Positions 54,218 through 63,123 of a stretch of DNA of 64,000 nucleotides are shown piece after piece. Source of the stretch: Massilia mucilaginosa (GTDB lineage: Bacteria; Pseudomonadota; Gammaproteobacteria; Burkholderiales; Burkholderiaceae_D); assembly GCF_011682145.1 (NCBI RefSeq), contig NZ_WHJH01000013.1:1-64000 (forward strand), given 5' to 3'. Both the position numbers and the translations under genes were made by a program. The notes beneath the pieces were generated by a model. It ran no database searches. It saw only the letters and a program-made list of their open reading frames with translations, and was not told the DNA's origin. Every line of letters begins with the position of its first letter. Within the stretch, counting starts at the first letter, position 1.

Positions 54218-55087
54218 TCAGCAAATCATGGCGCGCGGCATGGGGCGGTTGCTGGCTGTGGCGTGGCCGGTTTTGCCGACCGCAATCAGCCCGACCGCGA
54301 CTTCCGGCGCGAACAGCTCGATGCCGCGCGGCAGAGCCTGCTCGATGGGCGTGCCGGCGGCGATCCACTGGTACACGGTGTACGCCAGCAGGTGGCGCAC
54401 GATGTGTTCGCCGATACCGGTGGCGGCCACCGCACCGTCGCTGCCGGCGTAAAAGCCGCTGCCGATGATCGGCGTGTCACCCACCCGCCCCAGCAGCGAC
54501 GGGGCCGAGCCACCGGTCGAGCTTGCCACGGCGAAGTGGCCGTCGGCGCCGCGCACCACCGCGCCGACCGTGTCGCAGGCGCGCTCGCCGCTTTCTTCCA
54601 GCGCGCGTTCATAGTTCCACAGGCGCGCGAACTGGGGCCGGTCGCCCAGCTGCGCGATCAGGCGCGCATGGGCGGCGCGCGCCTTGTCGGTGGGCTGGCA
54701 GAAGGGCGGGTGGCCGCCATTGCGGGCGAAGCGGGTCGCGCCTTCGCCGGCCAGCAGCCAGTGCGGGCTGTCGGCCACCGCGCGCGCGACCAGCACCGGA
54801 TTTTTCACCTGCGTGACGCAAGCCACGCAGCCCAGGCGGCCGTGGGTATCCATGACGGAAGCGTCCATTTCGATGGTCTGGCCGTCCAGGCACAGCACCG
54901 AACCGGTGCCGGCGTTGAAGCGGCCGTCGTCTTCCATCGAGGCCACCGCCGCCACGGCGGCGTCGAGGGCGTCGCCGCCGCGCCGCAGGGTGGCCAGGGC
55001 CAGGCCGGCGGCGCGCGTGCAGCCATCTTCATGGTCGCGCGAGGTACCGGCGCCGCCGTGGACGACGATGGCAGTTGGAGCAGGCAT
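54218..55087 (-). CDS. iaaA: Isoaspartyl peptidase / plant-type asparaginase (autocleaving)
   Basis: 289 residues of the Ntn-hydrolase asparaginase 2 family. Motifs: IVVHGGAG at the start, GRFNAGTGSVLCLDGQTIEMDASVM, and the autocleavage site before Thr in ACDTVGAVVRGADGHFAVASSTGG (near residue 175). It hydrolyses beta-aspartyl dipeptides; with cyanophycinase it finishes cyanophycin breakdown to Asp and Arg. The start at 55087 is the family-typical one; an in-frame start at 55120 has no ribosome binding site. It stands first in the minus-strand cluster, 117 bases before the diiron gene. Confidence 0.9.
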   Translation of the reverse strand: MPAPTAIVVHGGAGTSRDHEDGCTRAAGLALATLRRGGDALDAAVAAVASMEDDGRFNAGTGSVLCLDGQTIEMDASVMDTHGRLGCVACVTQVKNPVLVARAVADSPHWLLAGEGATRFARNGGHPPFCQPTDKARAAHARLIAQLGDRPQFARLWNYERALEESGERACDTVGAVVRGADGHFAVASSTGGSAPSLLGRVGDTPIIGSGFYAGSDGAVAATGIGEHIVRHLLAYTVYQWIAAGTPIEQALPRGIELFAPEVAVGLIAVGKTGHATASNRPMPRAMIC

Positions 55088-55303
55088 GGCGTCTTTCGCA
55101 AAGGCGATGTGGGCTGACATTATCGGCCGCGCCGCGCGCCAGCAGTGTGCGCTGCCTAACCCTGCGCAGTGTTGCACGCTGCTCTAAACTGTTGGTTTTC
55201 AAAAAATGCGACTCTCAGTGATTGTTTGCGAACTGACAACGTGCCCGACTCGGCGTAGACTCTGTACACAGGGCTGCTTTGCAGCCTTTTACCGGAGCGC
55301 TCA

Positions 55304-55873
55304 ATGTCACTGTCCGAAATTATTGCAACTCATGAACTACAGTTGCGCCCTCGCAAACCCGCCGGCAATGCGCCTGTGCGCGGGATGCCGCGTATCGTGG
55401 CGCAGGATGGCGTGACCTTGCGCGACGCGCTGCGCGCACGTTGCGAGGAAGCGCTGCTGCGCTGTTCGGCCCAGTCGGCCGGCATCAGCATATTCGACAA
55501 TAACGACCTCGATGAGCTGACCTGGGCCGCCACCGCCGGCCTGCTGGCGCCGTACGAAGGCCGCCGTTTCCCGCGCTCGAACAGCCCGTGCGGGCTGTGC
55601 TTTTCGTACCGCAGCACCCAGCTGTTCGTCCAGCCGCACCAGTATTTCCATTGGATGGCGGAGCACAACGTGCACATCAACGAAGCGCTGGTGGCGCCAC
55701 TGATCGGCCAGTTCGGCGCCTTTTACGGCACCATCTGGGTGATGAGCCATCACGATCTGGACATTCACTTCAACCTCGACGACGCCGACACCCTGGCCGA
55801 CTTGAGCCGTGGGCTGGCGAGCACCATCCGCCTCAACGATATCGGACGCAACCCGGACGGGCGTCCCGTTTAG
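55304..55873 (+). CDS. GAF-domain protein
   Basis: 189 residues with one GAF domain (about 40-180): LRDALRARCEEALLRCSAQSAGISIFDNNDLDELTWAATAGLLAPYEGRRFPRSNSPCGLCFSYRSTQLFVQPHQYFHW. Free-standing GAF proteins of this type often bind small ligands or accompany two-component systems. It is divergent from the isoaspartyl peptidase gene and shares its 216-base promoter region. Ligand unknown. Confidence 0.7.
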   Translation: MSLSEIIATHELQLRPRKPAGNAPVRGMPRIVAQDGVTLRDALRARCEEALLRCSAQSAGISIFDNNDLDELTWAATAGLLAPYEGRRFPRSNSPCGLCFSYRSTQLFVQPHQYFHWMAEHNVHINEALVAPLIGQFGAFYGTIWVMSHHDLDIHFNLDDADTLADLSRGLASTIRLNDIGRNPDGRPV

Positions 55874-55969
55874 CCCTCCTGCCCCCTTGATTCGGCAAAC
55901 TGTCGCATGGCAATTCCTGTACGGTGCGGAGCTGCCATACTGGGCGCCTTCCTGCCTCAAGGGTCCTTC

Positions 55970-57229
55970 ATGAAAAAAATCGCGTTCCTCCATGCCATCG
56001 TGCTTGCCTCGGCGCTGGCCGGCCCGGCCCACGCCCAGACCTCGGGACGCGCCTGGGCCAGTGCGGCCGACGTGGCGCGCGACGAGAACAAGCCGCAGGC
56101 CGCGCTCGACGCCTACCGCAAGGCGGCCGACAGCGGCTACGCCAGCATGGCGATGGACCATAAGTATGCGGCCACCGCCGCCAGGCTCGGGCAGAAGGAG
56201 CAGGCGCTCGCCATCCTGGAGCAGGGCGTCGCCAAACGCGCCTTCCGCCTGCTCGATGTGCTGGAGTACGAGGACGATTTCGCCTCGCTGCGGGCCGACC
56301 CGCGCTGGGCCGGCATTCTCGCCGGCGCCAGCGCGAACGAGCGCGCCTACCGCGCCGCCCATGCCAGCCCGGACGACTTCCGCTTCGTTACCAGCGACAT
56401 CGCGCGCTTCTGGAAGGTGTACGACAAGCTCGACGGCGCGGCCGATCCGGGCGCCTTGCTGGAGCGCGAGTACCTGGACGCCGGCAGCGCCGGTTTGCAC
56501 GGCTTCGTGCACATGCGCATCAACAGCGGCGCCAGCATGGTTCGCCGCATGGGCAAGCACGCGGCCTATTACCGTGCCATTCGCGCCAATACCTTGCGCG
56601 CGGCCTCGTTCGAACCGGTGATTCGCGAGGAAATGCGGCACTTCAAGGCGCTGTATCCGGCGGCGATGTTCCCCGACATTTACTTTGTGATCGGCCGCCT
56701 GACTGCCGGCGGTACCGCGTCGGCGGACGGCTTGCTGATCGGCACCGAAATGTATGGACGCGGGCCCGGCGTGCCGACAGGCGAACTCGACGCCTGGCTG
56801 CTGTCGGGCACGGCCGATATCGACAAACTGCCGTCGATCGTCGCGCATGAGCTGATGCATTTCCAGCAGCGGCTCGATCCGCACACCTTGCTCGGTCATG
56901 CGATCAAGGAAGGGTCGTGCGATTTCCTCGCGTCGCTGGTGACCAAGGGCAAGTTCAACGAACCGATTTATCGCTACGGCTATGCCAATGAAGCGCAGCT
57001 GAAAAAGGAGTTCCTGGCGGCGATGGATGGCACCGACTTCAAGCGCTGGCTGTACAGCGGCACGCCGGAAGGCGATCGCCCGGCCGACCTGGGCTACTTC
57101 ATGGGTTTTCGCATCGCCGAGGCGTATTACAAGCAGGCCGGGGACAAGCGCCAGGCCATCGTCGACATTCTGCACATCAAGGATTTCAAGCGTTTCCTCG
57201 ATGAGAGCGGGTATGCCGGCCAGCCTTGA
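55970..57229 (+). CDS. Exported DUF2268-type zinc metalloprotease
   Basis: 419 residues. Signal peptide MKKIAFLHAIVLASALAGPAHA; a short helical repeat region (PQAALDAYRKAADSGYASMAMDHKYAATAARLGQKEQALAILEQG) follows, and then a catalytic domain with HELMH (IVAHELMHFQQ), the zinc motif HExxH, and a downstream E in KEGSCDFLASLVT as likely third ligand. This is the DUF2268 predicted protease layout. Periplasmic. The upstream extension to 55907 is not needed, since the ATG at 55970 starts the signal peptide. Confidence 0.75.
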   Translation: MKKIAFLHAIVLASALAGPAHAQTSGRAWASAADVARDENKPQAALDAYRKAADSGYASMAMDHKYAATAARLGQKEQALAILEQGVAKRAFRLLDVLEYEDDFASLRADPRWAGILAGASANERAYRAAHASPDDFRFVTSDIARFWKVYDKLDGAADPGALLEREYLDAGSAGLHGFVHMRINSGASMVRRMGKHAAYYRAIRANTLRAASFEPVIREEMRHFKALYPAAMFPDIYFVIGRLTAGGTASADGLLIGTEMYGRGPGVPTGELDAWLLSGTADIDKLPSIVAHELMHFQQRLDPHTLLGHAIKEGSCDFLASLVTKGKFNEPIYRYGYANEAQLKKEFLAAMDGTDFKRWLYSGTPEGDRPADLGYFMGFRIAEAYYKQAGDKRQAIVDILHIKDFKRFLDESGYAGQP

Positions 57230-57252
57230 GGTACGGCGCGCTGGCGCGCCGT

Positions 57253-57780
57253 TCAGCGCTTGCCGGCATCCCAGCTGTAGAGTTCGTAAATCGGGTCGTC
57301 GGAGCCGGACGTCATGGGATCGCCCGCACAGACATCCATGATCATGCCGCACGAAAAATCCGGCGCGATGCAAAAGAAAAAGGAGAGTTGATCTCTCCTT
57401 GATGCGTTGAAGCGATACCAGTTTGCGGCGCTGGCGCGCGCGATTTCCATCACGGGCAAGTCGGAACTGACGTACTCGCTATTCGCATGGCAAGTGGGGA
57501 AGAAACATAATACGGCGGGCAAGTCCGGAAGGCTGGCGATTGCCGATAGTGCTTTCTCGTCGATGAGATGGTAGGCCGGTACGAAGAAGGTCTGTTTGGT
57601 CGCGCGTTCATCGCCGAGCATCGCCATGGCTTGTTGAAGAATGTCGCTGGAGTCCGGAAAATAGATCGCCCTCGCGATGGACTTTGCCAAGGCGTCGCCG
57701 ATGTCTTCGGCCAGCAGGCGATTGACATGCCGGCGCTGGGCATTTTGCACGATCTTGATCAGCAAATTTTGCCTGTTCAT
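57253..57780 (-). CDS. Hypothetical protein coupled to the TetR regulator
   Basis: 175 residues. The start overlaps the TetR stop as ATGA, so it is cotranslated. The sequence is mixed alpha/beta with two short hydrophobic segments (LPAVLCFFPTCH, LSFFFCIAPDFSCGMIMDVCAG) and many Cys. I do not recognise a family. It may help sense the ligand of the neighbouring repressor or simply ride in the operon. GC is lower than the flanks. Confidence 0.55.
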   Translation of the reverse strand: MNRQNLLIKIVQNAQRRHVNRLLAEDIGDALAKSIARAIYFPDSSDILQQAMAMLGDERATKQTFFVPAYHLIDEKALSAIASLPDLPAVLCFFPTCHANSEYVSSDLPVMEIARASAANWYRFNASRRDQLSFFFCIAPDFSCGMIMDVCAGDPMTSGSDDPIYELYSWDAGKR

Positions 57781-58418
57781 TTTTCGCGTGCCCCCGCATG
57801 CGCCGGTCCGGCGCGCAGGTAGCCTTCCAGGGCATCGACAATGCAGCGTTCGATGTCGGCTGGCGCAAAGCGCGCCGGCGCATCCATCACGGCGGCGTGC
57901 ACCAGCGACTCCATCATGCGCAGCAGCACCCAGGTGGCCAGGTCGAGATCGGGCTGGCCGATCTGGTCGCGGTGCGCCTCCAGCATGTGCAGCAGGCGCT
58001 GGAAGGAGTTGTCGTCGGCCGGGCCGTCCTGGGTCGGCGTGTCGAAAAACGGAAATTCCTTCTCCAGCACCTTGTGCAGCTCCGGCTCGACCTGGTGCGC
58101 CGCCAGCCAGGCATGCACCATGGCCGCCAGGTGCTCGCGCAGGGTGCGCGGCCCGGTGCCGGCGAGTACCGCGTCGATGGCCGCGTACATCTGCGCCCCA
58201 TGGCGTTCGTGCAGCGCCGTGATCAGCGAATCCTTGTTCGGAAAATACTGGTACACCGAGCCCACGCTCACGCCGGCGCGCGCGGCCACCGCGTTGGTGT
58301 TCATGCCGGCGTAGCCGCGTTCTTCCAGAATGCGAGCCGTGGCCTGCAAAATCTGCTCGACCATGTGTTGCGAACGTGCCTGGCGCGGCACTTTGCGGGG
58401 CGTGGGGAGAGGGCGCAT
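57777..58418 (-). CDS. TetR-family transcriptional repressor
   Basis: 213 residues from MRPLPTPRKVPRQARSQHMVEQILQATARILEERGYAGMNTNAVAARAGVSVGSVYQYFPNKDSLITALHERH, the typical TetR N-terminal helix-turn-helix (residues about 15-60). The C-terminal domain (to 213) is the ligand-binding part. The start at 58418 is family-typical; 18 extra in-frame codons upstream are not needed. It is divergent from the MFS gene; two CGAG-N6-CTCG sites in the 93-base gap are its likely operators. Confidence 0.9.
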   Translation of the reverse strand: MRPLPTPRKVPRQARSQHMVEQILQATARILEERGYAGMNTNAVAARAGVSVGSVYQYFPNKDSLITALHERHGAQMYAAIDAVLAGTGPRTLREHLAAMVHAWLAAHQVEPELHKVLEKEFPFFDTPTQDGPADDNSFQRLLHMLEAHRDQIGQPDLDLATWVLLRMMESLVHAAVMDAPARFAPADIERCIVDALEGYLRAGPAHAGAREK

Positions 58419-58447
58419 GCGGATCCTTGGAATGCGAGTTTTCAATA

Positions 58448-58461
58448 CGAGTAATTGCTCG
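58448..58461. promoter_or_regulatory. TetR operator 1 (CGAG-N6-CTCG)
   Basis: CGAG TAATTG CTCG lies inside a perfect 8-bp inverted repeat (AATACGAG and CTCGTATT, 58444-58465) in the divergent promoter. It is the likely main site of the adjacent TetR repressor. Confidence 0.75.
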
Positions 58462-58476
58462 TATTCTCTCACATCG

Positions 58477-58490
58477 CGAGCATGTGCTCG
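58477..58490. promoter_or_regulatory. TetR operator 2 (CGAG-N6-CTCG)
   Basis: CGAG CATGTG CTCG repeats the same half-site and spacing 29 bp downstream of operator 1 (centre to centre), close to the MFS start. The two copies would let the repressor shut both the tetR and MFS promoters. Confidence 0.7.
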
Positions 58491-58511
58491 TCTTTCATGC
58501 GAGGCATCTCC

Positions 58512-59699
58512 ATGCAGTCCCCTTCGAATGCCGCGGCCGCCGCGCCGCGCAGCCTGTTTCTTGAATTACTCCCGATGACGCTCACCGTGTTCGTCGGCTT
58601 CCTCACGCTGGGGCTGGCCCTGCCGGTGCTGCCGCTGCATGTGCAGTCGGCCTTGAAGATGAGCCCATTGGTGATCGGCACCGTCATCGCCAGCCAGTTT
58701 GTCGCCGCACTCGCCACACGCGCCTGGGCCGGCGGCATGGTCGATACGCGCGGCGCCAAGCGCGCCGTGGTCATCGGCCTTGGCCTGGCTGCCTGCGCCG
58801 GGCTGGCGTACAGCGCGTCGCTGGGCGCGCCGGCCGGCTATGGCGCGCTGGCGGTGTTGATCGGCGCGCGCCTGCTGCTCGGCTGCGCCGAAAGCCTGGT
58901 GGTTACCGGCGCGCTCGGCTGGGGCGTGGGCCTGGCCGGAGCGCAGAACGCGGGCAAGGTCATGGCCTGGGTCGGCATCGCCATGTACGGCGCGTACGCC
59001 GCCGGCGCGCCGCTGGGCGTGTTCGTGTACGGGCGCTTCGGCTTTGGCGGCATTGCGCTGGCCAGCGCGCTCATTCCCCTGCTGGCGCTGGCCATCGTGG
59101 CGCGCCTGCCGGCGCTGGCGCCGTCGTACACGGTGCGCGTGCCGTTCTATAAAGTGCTGCGCGCGGTGTGGCTGCCGGGTCTTGGGCTGGCGCTGTCGAG
59201 CATTGGCTTTTGCGCCATCACCGCGTTCGTGGCGCTGCTGTTTTCAAGCAGGGGATGGGGCGATGCGGCGCTGGCGTTTACCTCCTTCGGCGTCGCCTTC
59301 ATCGGCGCGCGCCTGCTGTTCGGGCACCTGCCCGATACGCTCGGCGGCGCCCGGGTGGCGCTGGTGTGCGTGCTGGTCGAAGCGGCCGGCCAGTTGCTGA
59401 TGTGGGGCGCGCCGAGCGCCTTGCTGGCCTGCGCTGGCGCGGCCATTACCGGGTTTGGCTATTCGCTCGCGTTTCCGGGTTTTGGCGTGGAAGCGGTGCG
59501 GCGCGCGCCGCCGCACAGCCGCGCGTCGGCCATGGGCGCGTACGTCGCCTTCCTCGATCTATCGCTCGCTGTCGGCGGACCGCTGGCCGGCCTGGTCGCC
59601 ATGCGCTGGGATATCGGCAGCGTGTACCTGGCCGGCGCGCTGATGGTGGCGTCATCGGCCTGCGTGGCGCTGCGCCTGCTGGCCACGCGGCCTTCCTGA
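58512..59699 (+). CDS. MFS exporter (YhhS/YfcJ-like)
   Basis: 395 residues, 12 membrane helices, with an MFS loop 2-3 motif (GGMVDTRGAKRAVVIGLGLAACAGLAYS). The N-terminus LPMTLTVFVGFLTLGLALPVLPLHV resembles the YhhS/YfcJ branch of drug- or metabolite-exporters. It is controlled by the divergent TetR gene and followed after 30 bases by ribB with no terminator. Start chosen at ATG 58512; upstream frame lies in the operator region. The substrate may be related to flavin precursors, given ribB; that is inference. Confidence 0.85.
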   Translation: MQSPSNAAAAAPRSLFLELLPMTLTVFVGFLTLGLALPVLPLHVQSALKMSPLVIGTVIASQFVAALATRAWAGGMVDTRGAKRAVVIGLGLAACAGLAYSASLGAPAGYGALAVLIGARLLLGCAESLVVTGALGWGVGLAGAQNAGKVMAWVGIAMYGAYAAGAPLGVFVYGRFGFGGIALASALIPLLALAIVARLPALAPSYTVRVPFYKVLRAVWLPGLGLALSSIGFCAITAFVALLFSSRGWGDAALAFTSFGVAFIGARLLFGHLPDTLGGARVALVCVLVEAAGQLLMWGAPSALLACAGAAITGFGYSLAFPGFGVEAVRRAPPHSRASAMGAYVAFLDLSLAVGGPLAGLVAMRWDIGSVYLAGALMVASSACVALRLLATRPS

Positions 59700-59729
59700 T
59701 TGTTGTTTACCTTAATGGAGTCGTCACTT

Positions 59730-60410
59730 ATGTTGGACCATATCGATCATTTGCCCGCCAGTGCCCTGGCCAACCGCATTGACGCCGCGCTCGAGGCCAT
59801 GCGCGCCGGCGTGCCCGTGATTTTGATGGATGATCACGACCGCGAAAACGAGGCCGACCTGATCGTCGCCGCCGAGCGCCTGACGGTGCGGACCATGGCG
59901 CTGATGATCCGCGAGTGCAGCGGGATCGTTTGCCTGTGCCTGCCGCCGGAAACGGTGGGGGCGCTGGCGCTGGCGCCCATGAGCGCGCGCAACGGCAGCC
60001 GCCACGGCACGGCGTTCACCGTGTCGATCGAAGCGAAGGAGGGCGTGACGACCGGCGTGTCGGCGGCCGACCGGGTGGCGACGATCCGGGCCGCGATCGC
60101 GCCGGATGCGCGGCCCGGCGACATCGTCAGTCCGGGCCATGTGTTCCCGCTGGCGGCGCGCGAGGGCGGGGTGCTGGCGCGGCGCGGCCATACCGAGGGA
60201 TCGGTCGATCTGGCAGTGCTGGCGGGCCTGCGTCCGGCCGCCGTGCTGTGCGAGTTGATGAATGCCGACGGGAGCATGATGCGCGGCGCGCAGATCGAAC
60301 GCTTCGCGGCGGACCGGGATTTACCGCTGCTGTCGGTGGCCGATATCGTGGCGTGGCGCAGCGCGAATGGTTCGCCGCCGCTGTATCGCATCACCAGCGG
60401 ATCGCTGTAG
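59730..60410 (+). CDS. ribB: 3,4-dihydroxy-2-butanone 4-phosphate synthase RibB
   Basis: 226 residues of stand-alone RibB. Motifs: [16 protein letters not shown] (acidic site), [25 protein letters not shown], and [33 protein letters not shown]. It converts ribulose 5-phosphate to the 4-carbon unit of riboflavin. No GTP cyclohydrolase II fusion. The start ATG 59730 has GGAG 9 bases upstream; other in-frame ATG at 59715. No FMN riboswitch fits in the 30-base gap after the MFS gene, so its control differs from the main rib operon. Confidence 0.93.
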   Translation: MLDHIDHLPASALANRIDAALEAMRAGVPVILMDDHDRENEADLIVAAERLTVRTMALMIRECSGIVCLCLPPETVGALALAPMSARNGSRHGTAFTVSIEAKEGVTTGVSAADRVATIRAAIAPDARPGDIVSPGHVFPLAAREGGVLARRGHTEGSVDLAVLAGLRPAAVLCELMNADGSMMRGAQIERFAADRDLPLLSVADIVAWRSANGSPPLYRITSGSL

Positions 60411-60525
60411 ATGGCATGAATGCCGGTGGCATCGGCGTCCCGCATCGCGCGTAAAACGAGCCGCTGGCTTTGCAGCGCGGGTGGTACGGTGGGACTGCGC
60501 TGGCTTGCCTGTCGCACCGCGCGGC

Positions 60526-62118
60526 TCAGTCGCCCAGCACGGACGCGCGTTCGCGCCGCGACGATGCCGCCGGCGCATCCGGGCACACCCGGTTACGCCC
60601 GGTCGACTTGGCCAGGTACAGCGCCTTGTCGGCCGCTTCGACCAGCTGCTTGCTGTCCATGTCCTTGGCCGGCACCAGCGCGTGCACGCCGCAGCTGATG
60701 GTGACGATGCCGGCCGGATTGGCCGCGTGCTCGCGCCCGGCCGTCGCAATCGAGCGGCGCACCGCTTCGGCCACCACGATGGCGCCGTACAAGTCCGTGT
60801 TGGGCAGCAGGATCGCAAACTCTTCGCCGCCGACGCGCGCCGCCAGGTTGCCGGCGCGGCGCCGTCCGGTGCGGATGCACTGGCCGATGAACTGCAGGCA
60901 GGCGTCGCCGGCCGGGTGGCCGTAGTGATCGTTGTACTTCTTGAAGAAGTCGACATCGAGCAGCACCAGCGCCAGCGAGGTGCCATCGCGCACGGCGCGG
61001 TTGAATTCGGCGTCGAGGCGGGCGTCGAACAGGCGCCGGTTGGCGATCCCGGTCAAGCCGTCGTTACGCGCCAGCAGCTTGAGCGAGCGGTTCTTGGTCA
61101 CCAGCGCCAGCTGGGCGTTGCGCAGCTGTTCTTCGAGTTCGTCGCGCAAGGTCACCTGGCGGAACAGGCGCACGCCCATCCAGCACAGGATCAGCAGCAA
61201 AATCACCACCCACGCCGTCGAGAGGTAGGCGTTGGCCCACCAGTTCGACAGCGTCTCGTCGGTCGACAGGCCCACCGCCACGAACAGCGGATAGCGCCGC
61301 AACTCGCGGAAGCTGTACATGCGGTCGGCGGCGTCCGTGTCGACCGGGATGGCGGCCGAGCCGAGCGCGCCGCGCTCGCGCCACTGCTTGAACATGGGTT
61401 CGGCGGCGATCGAGGTGCCGATCTGCTCTTGCCGGTAAGGGCGGCGCATGACCAGCGCGCCCTTGTCGGTGGCGATGGTGATGTTGCCATGTGTGCCGAT
61501 GTCGAAACTGTCGTAGAACGTGCGGAAAAAACTCAGCTGGACCGTGGCCAGGGCCACGCCGGCAAAACTGCCATCCTTGTTTTCCAGGCGGCGCGATACC
61601 GGCAGCACCCAGGTATCGGTGGAGCGGCTGCGCACCGGCGCGCCGACGTGCGCCAGCTTGTCCTTGTGCGTCTGGTGATAGATGAAATATTCGCGGTCGG
61701 CGTTGTTGAGCGCCGGAACCGGGTCGCGCAGCGAGTGCAGCGCCCAGTTGCCCTTGGCGTCGTAAATGAACATGCCCTGCAGCGAGGGCGTGCGGCTGAC
61801 ATGGTCGATCAGGTGCAGGTGCAGGCGCTCGCCGTAGTGGGTGATGCCGTCATGCTCCACGTTTTCGACCACGCTGGCCAGAATGGTGTCGACCAGCTCG
61901 ATGGTGCTGTCGGCGTGATCGGCCAGGGCGCGCGTCATGTTGGCGGTCGATGCGGCGCTCTGCGCCAGCTGGGTTTCGCGCGCGCTGTAAATGCTCCAGC
62001 CCTGCACCGCCACCAGCGAAATGCAGACAAAGAACAGGAACGAGGCGGCAATGGCGATCAGCGGCCGCTTTTTGCCATCGAGTTCTGCAACGGGCGATAA
62101 CTGCTTTTCAGCTTTCAT
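60526..62118 (-). CDS. Membrane diguanylate cyclase with periplasmic sensor
   Basis: 530 residues. Membrane helix near 15-40 (PLIAIAASFLFFVCISLVAVQG), a periplasmic sensor of dCache type (about 45-300, with LIDHVSRTPSLQGMFIYDAKGNW and NADREYFIYHQTHK), a second helix near 305-325 (WVVILLLILCWMGVRLF) and a GGDEF domain (from about 360) with NDGLTGIANRRLFDARLD and GGEEF. Before GGEEF the product-inhibition site reads RAGN in place of RxxD, so feedback may be lost. It makes c-di-GMP in response to an external ligand. The start MKAEKQLSP at 62118 is chosen over a longer frame. Confidence 0.88.
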   Translation of the reverse strand: MKAEKQLSPVAELDGKKRPLIAIAASFLFFVCISLVAVQGWSIYSARETQLAQSAASTANMTRALADHADSTIELVDTILASVVENVEHDGITHYGERLHLHLIDHVSRTPSLQGMFIYDAKGNWALHSLRDPVPALNNADREYFIYHQTHKDKLAHVGAPVRSRSTDTWVLPVSRRLENKDGSFAGVALATVQLSFFRTFYDSFDIGTHGNITIATDKGALVMRRPYRQEQIGTSIAAEPMFKQWRERGALGSAAIPVDTDAADRMYSFRELRRYPLFVAVGLSTDETLSNWWANAYLSTAWVVILLLILCWMGVRLFRQVTLRDELEEQLRNAQLALVTKNRSLKLLARNDGLTGIANRRLFDARLDAEFNRAVRDGTSLALVLLDVDFFKKYNDHYGHPAGDACLQFIGQCIRTGRRRAGNLAARVGGEEFAILLPNTDLYGAIVVAEAVRRSIATAGREHAANPAGIVTISCGVHALVPAKDMDSKQLVEAADKALYLAKSTGRNRVCPDAPAASSRRERASVLGD

Positions 62119-62437
62119 GGCGGTGGAGGTCGCGTTCGAAAAGAATCTGGGGGCGCGCGGGCGCGGGGTGGTGCAGGGATCCGCACGTAGGTAGTACGGG
62201 TGGATCGGATCGCAACATGGCGCCTGCACTCACATCGTGGTTGCCCCGCAAGGCAGCATGGCCAGGGCCGGCCGGATGCATGCGGTGATTGAATAATGGA
62301 GCGGCCATTCTACCTTAGCCAATGCGAACTGGAATCAAATATTTATTCAAAGAATGCTTGTCTGTTGTTTCACAAAGCCAATGCAAGCATGCCTTGCCAA
62401 TTCTCCCGGCTGCGCGGTCAATTGCCGCAGAGAAAAA
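62119..62437. other. Gene-free stretch between the cyclase and kptA
   Basis: About 320 bases between two minus-strand genes. The part next to the cyclase is GC-rich; an AT-rich segment near 62330-62350 may carry its promoter. A CTGCG/CGCAG dyad (62410-62429) lies near the kptA end but has no T run. No tRNA, small RNA or coding frame stands out. Confidence 0.4.
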
Positions 62438-62989
62438 TCAAGGGAAGACGATAAAACGCTTGTTCACCGGGCCGGTCAGCCAGACACCATTGGCGGAAAG
62501 ATAAAACGGCTGGCCTTGCTCATGCAGTGCCAGGGCGTCGATCGTCAGCACCACCGGCATGCCGTGGCGCTGGCCGACGCTGACGGCGGTGGCGGTATCA
62601 GCCGACAGGTGCACATGGTGACGGGTGCCGGGAATCAGGCCTTTTTCGCGGATCGACGCGGTAAAACGCGAGGCGGTACCGTGGTATAGCACTTGCGGCG
62701 GCGTTACGGGCAGCAGTTCGAGGTCGACGCCCTTGACCGAGTGGCCCTGGTTGGCGCGGATGCGCTTGCCGTCGTCGCTGATGGAAAAGCGCTTTTTATC
62801 GTTGTCGGCAACGACTTCTTCGAGCAGCTTGCGGTTGATTCTGGTGCCATGGCTGGCGGCGCCGGCGAGCAGTTCGTCGATGTCGGCCCAGCCGTTTTCG
62901 TCGAGCTTGAGCTTGATGGTGGCAGGGCTGTGGCGCAGGATCAGGGACAGGAATTTACTGACCTTGACAGTGTGGTGGGAATCTTTCAT
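62438..62989 (-). CDS. kptA: RNA 2'-phosphotransferase KptA/Tpt1
   Basis: 183 residues from the ATG at 62989. Family motifs in order: [11 protein letters not shown] near residue 15, then [34 protein letters not shown] and [14 protein letters not shown]. It removes a 2'-phosphate from RNA (or ADP-ribosyl acceptor ends) with NAD. In bacteria its substrate is not well known, and 2'-phosphate made by ligases is rare. It lies near an NAD-metabolism regulator, which suits an NAD-consuming enzyme; the two are on the same strand, with the regulator gene upstream. Confidence 0.9.
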   Translation of the reverse strand: MKDSHHTVKVSKFLSLILRHSPATIKLKLDENGWADIDELLAGAASHGTRINRKLLEEVVADNDKKRFSISDDGKRIRANQGHSVKGVDLELLPVTPPQVLYHGTASRFTASIREKGLIPGTRHHVHLSADTATAVSVGQRHGMPVVLTIDALALHEQGQPFYLSANGVWLTGPVNKRFIVFP

Positions 62990-63123
62990 CAATGATCGAT
63001 GGTTCTTTTCTGTTTTTATGGTTGTTCAGGAGCCGTCATTATACGTGACGGCAATATAAGGATGGCAAGATAATAAGGTCATGCCTGTTGCATGAAAGGC
63101 AAACAGGCGGGCGGAGAAGAAGT

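Noticed and set aside
59700-59729. FMN riboswitch before ribB
   Set aside because: Only 30 bases separate the MFS gene from ribB, too short for the RFN element, and none is visible inside the MFS end.
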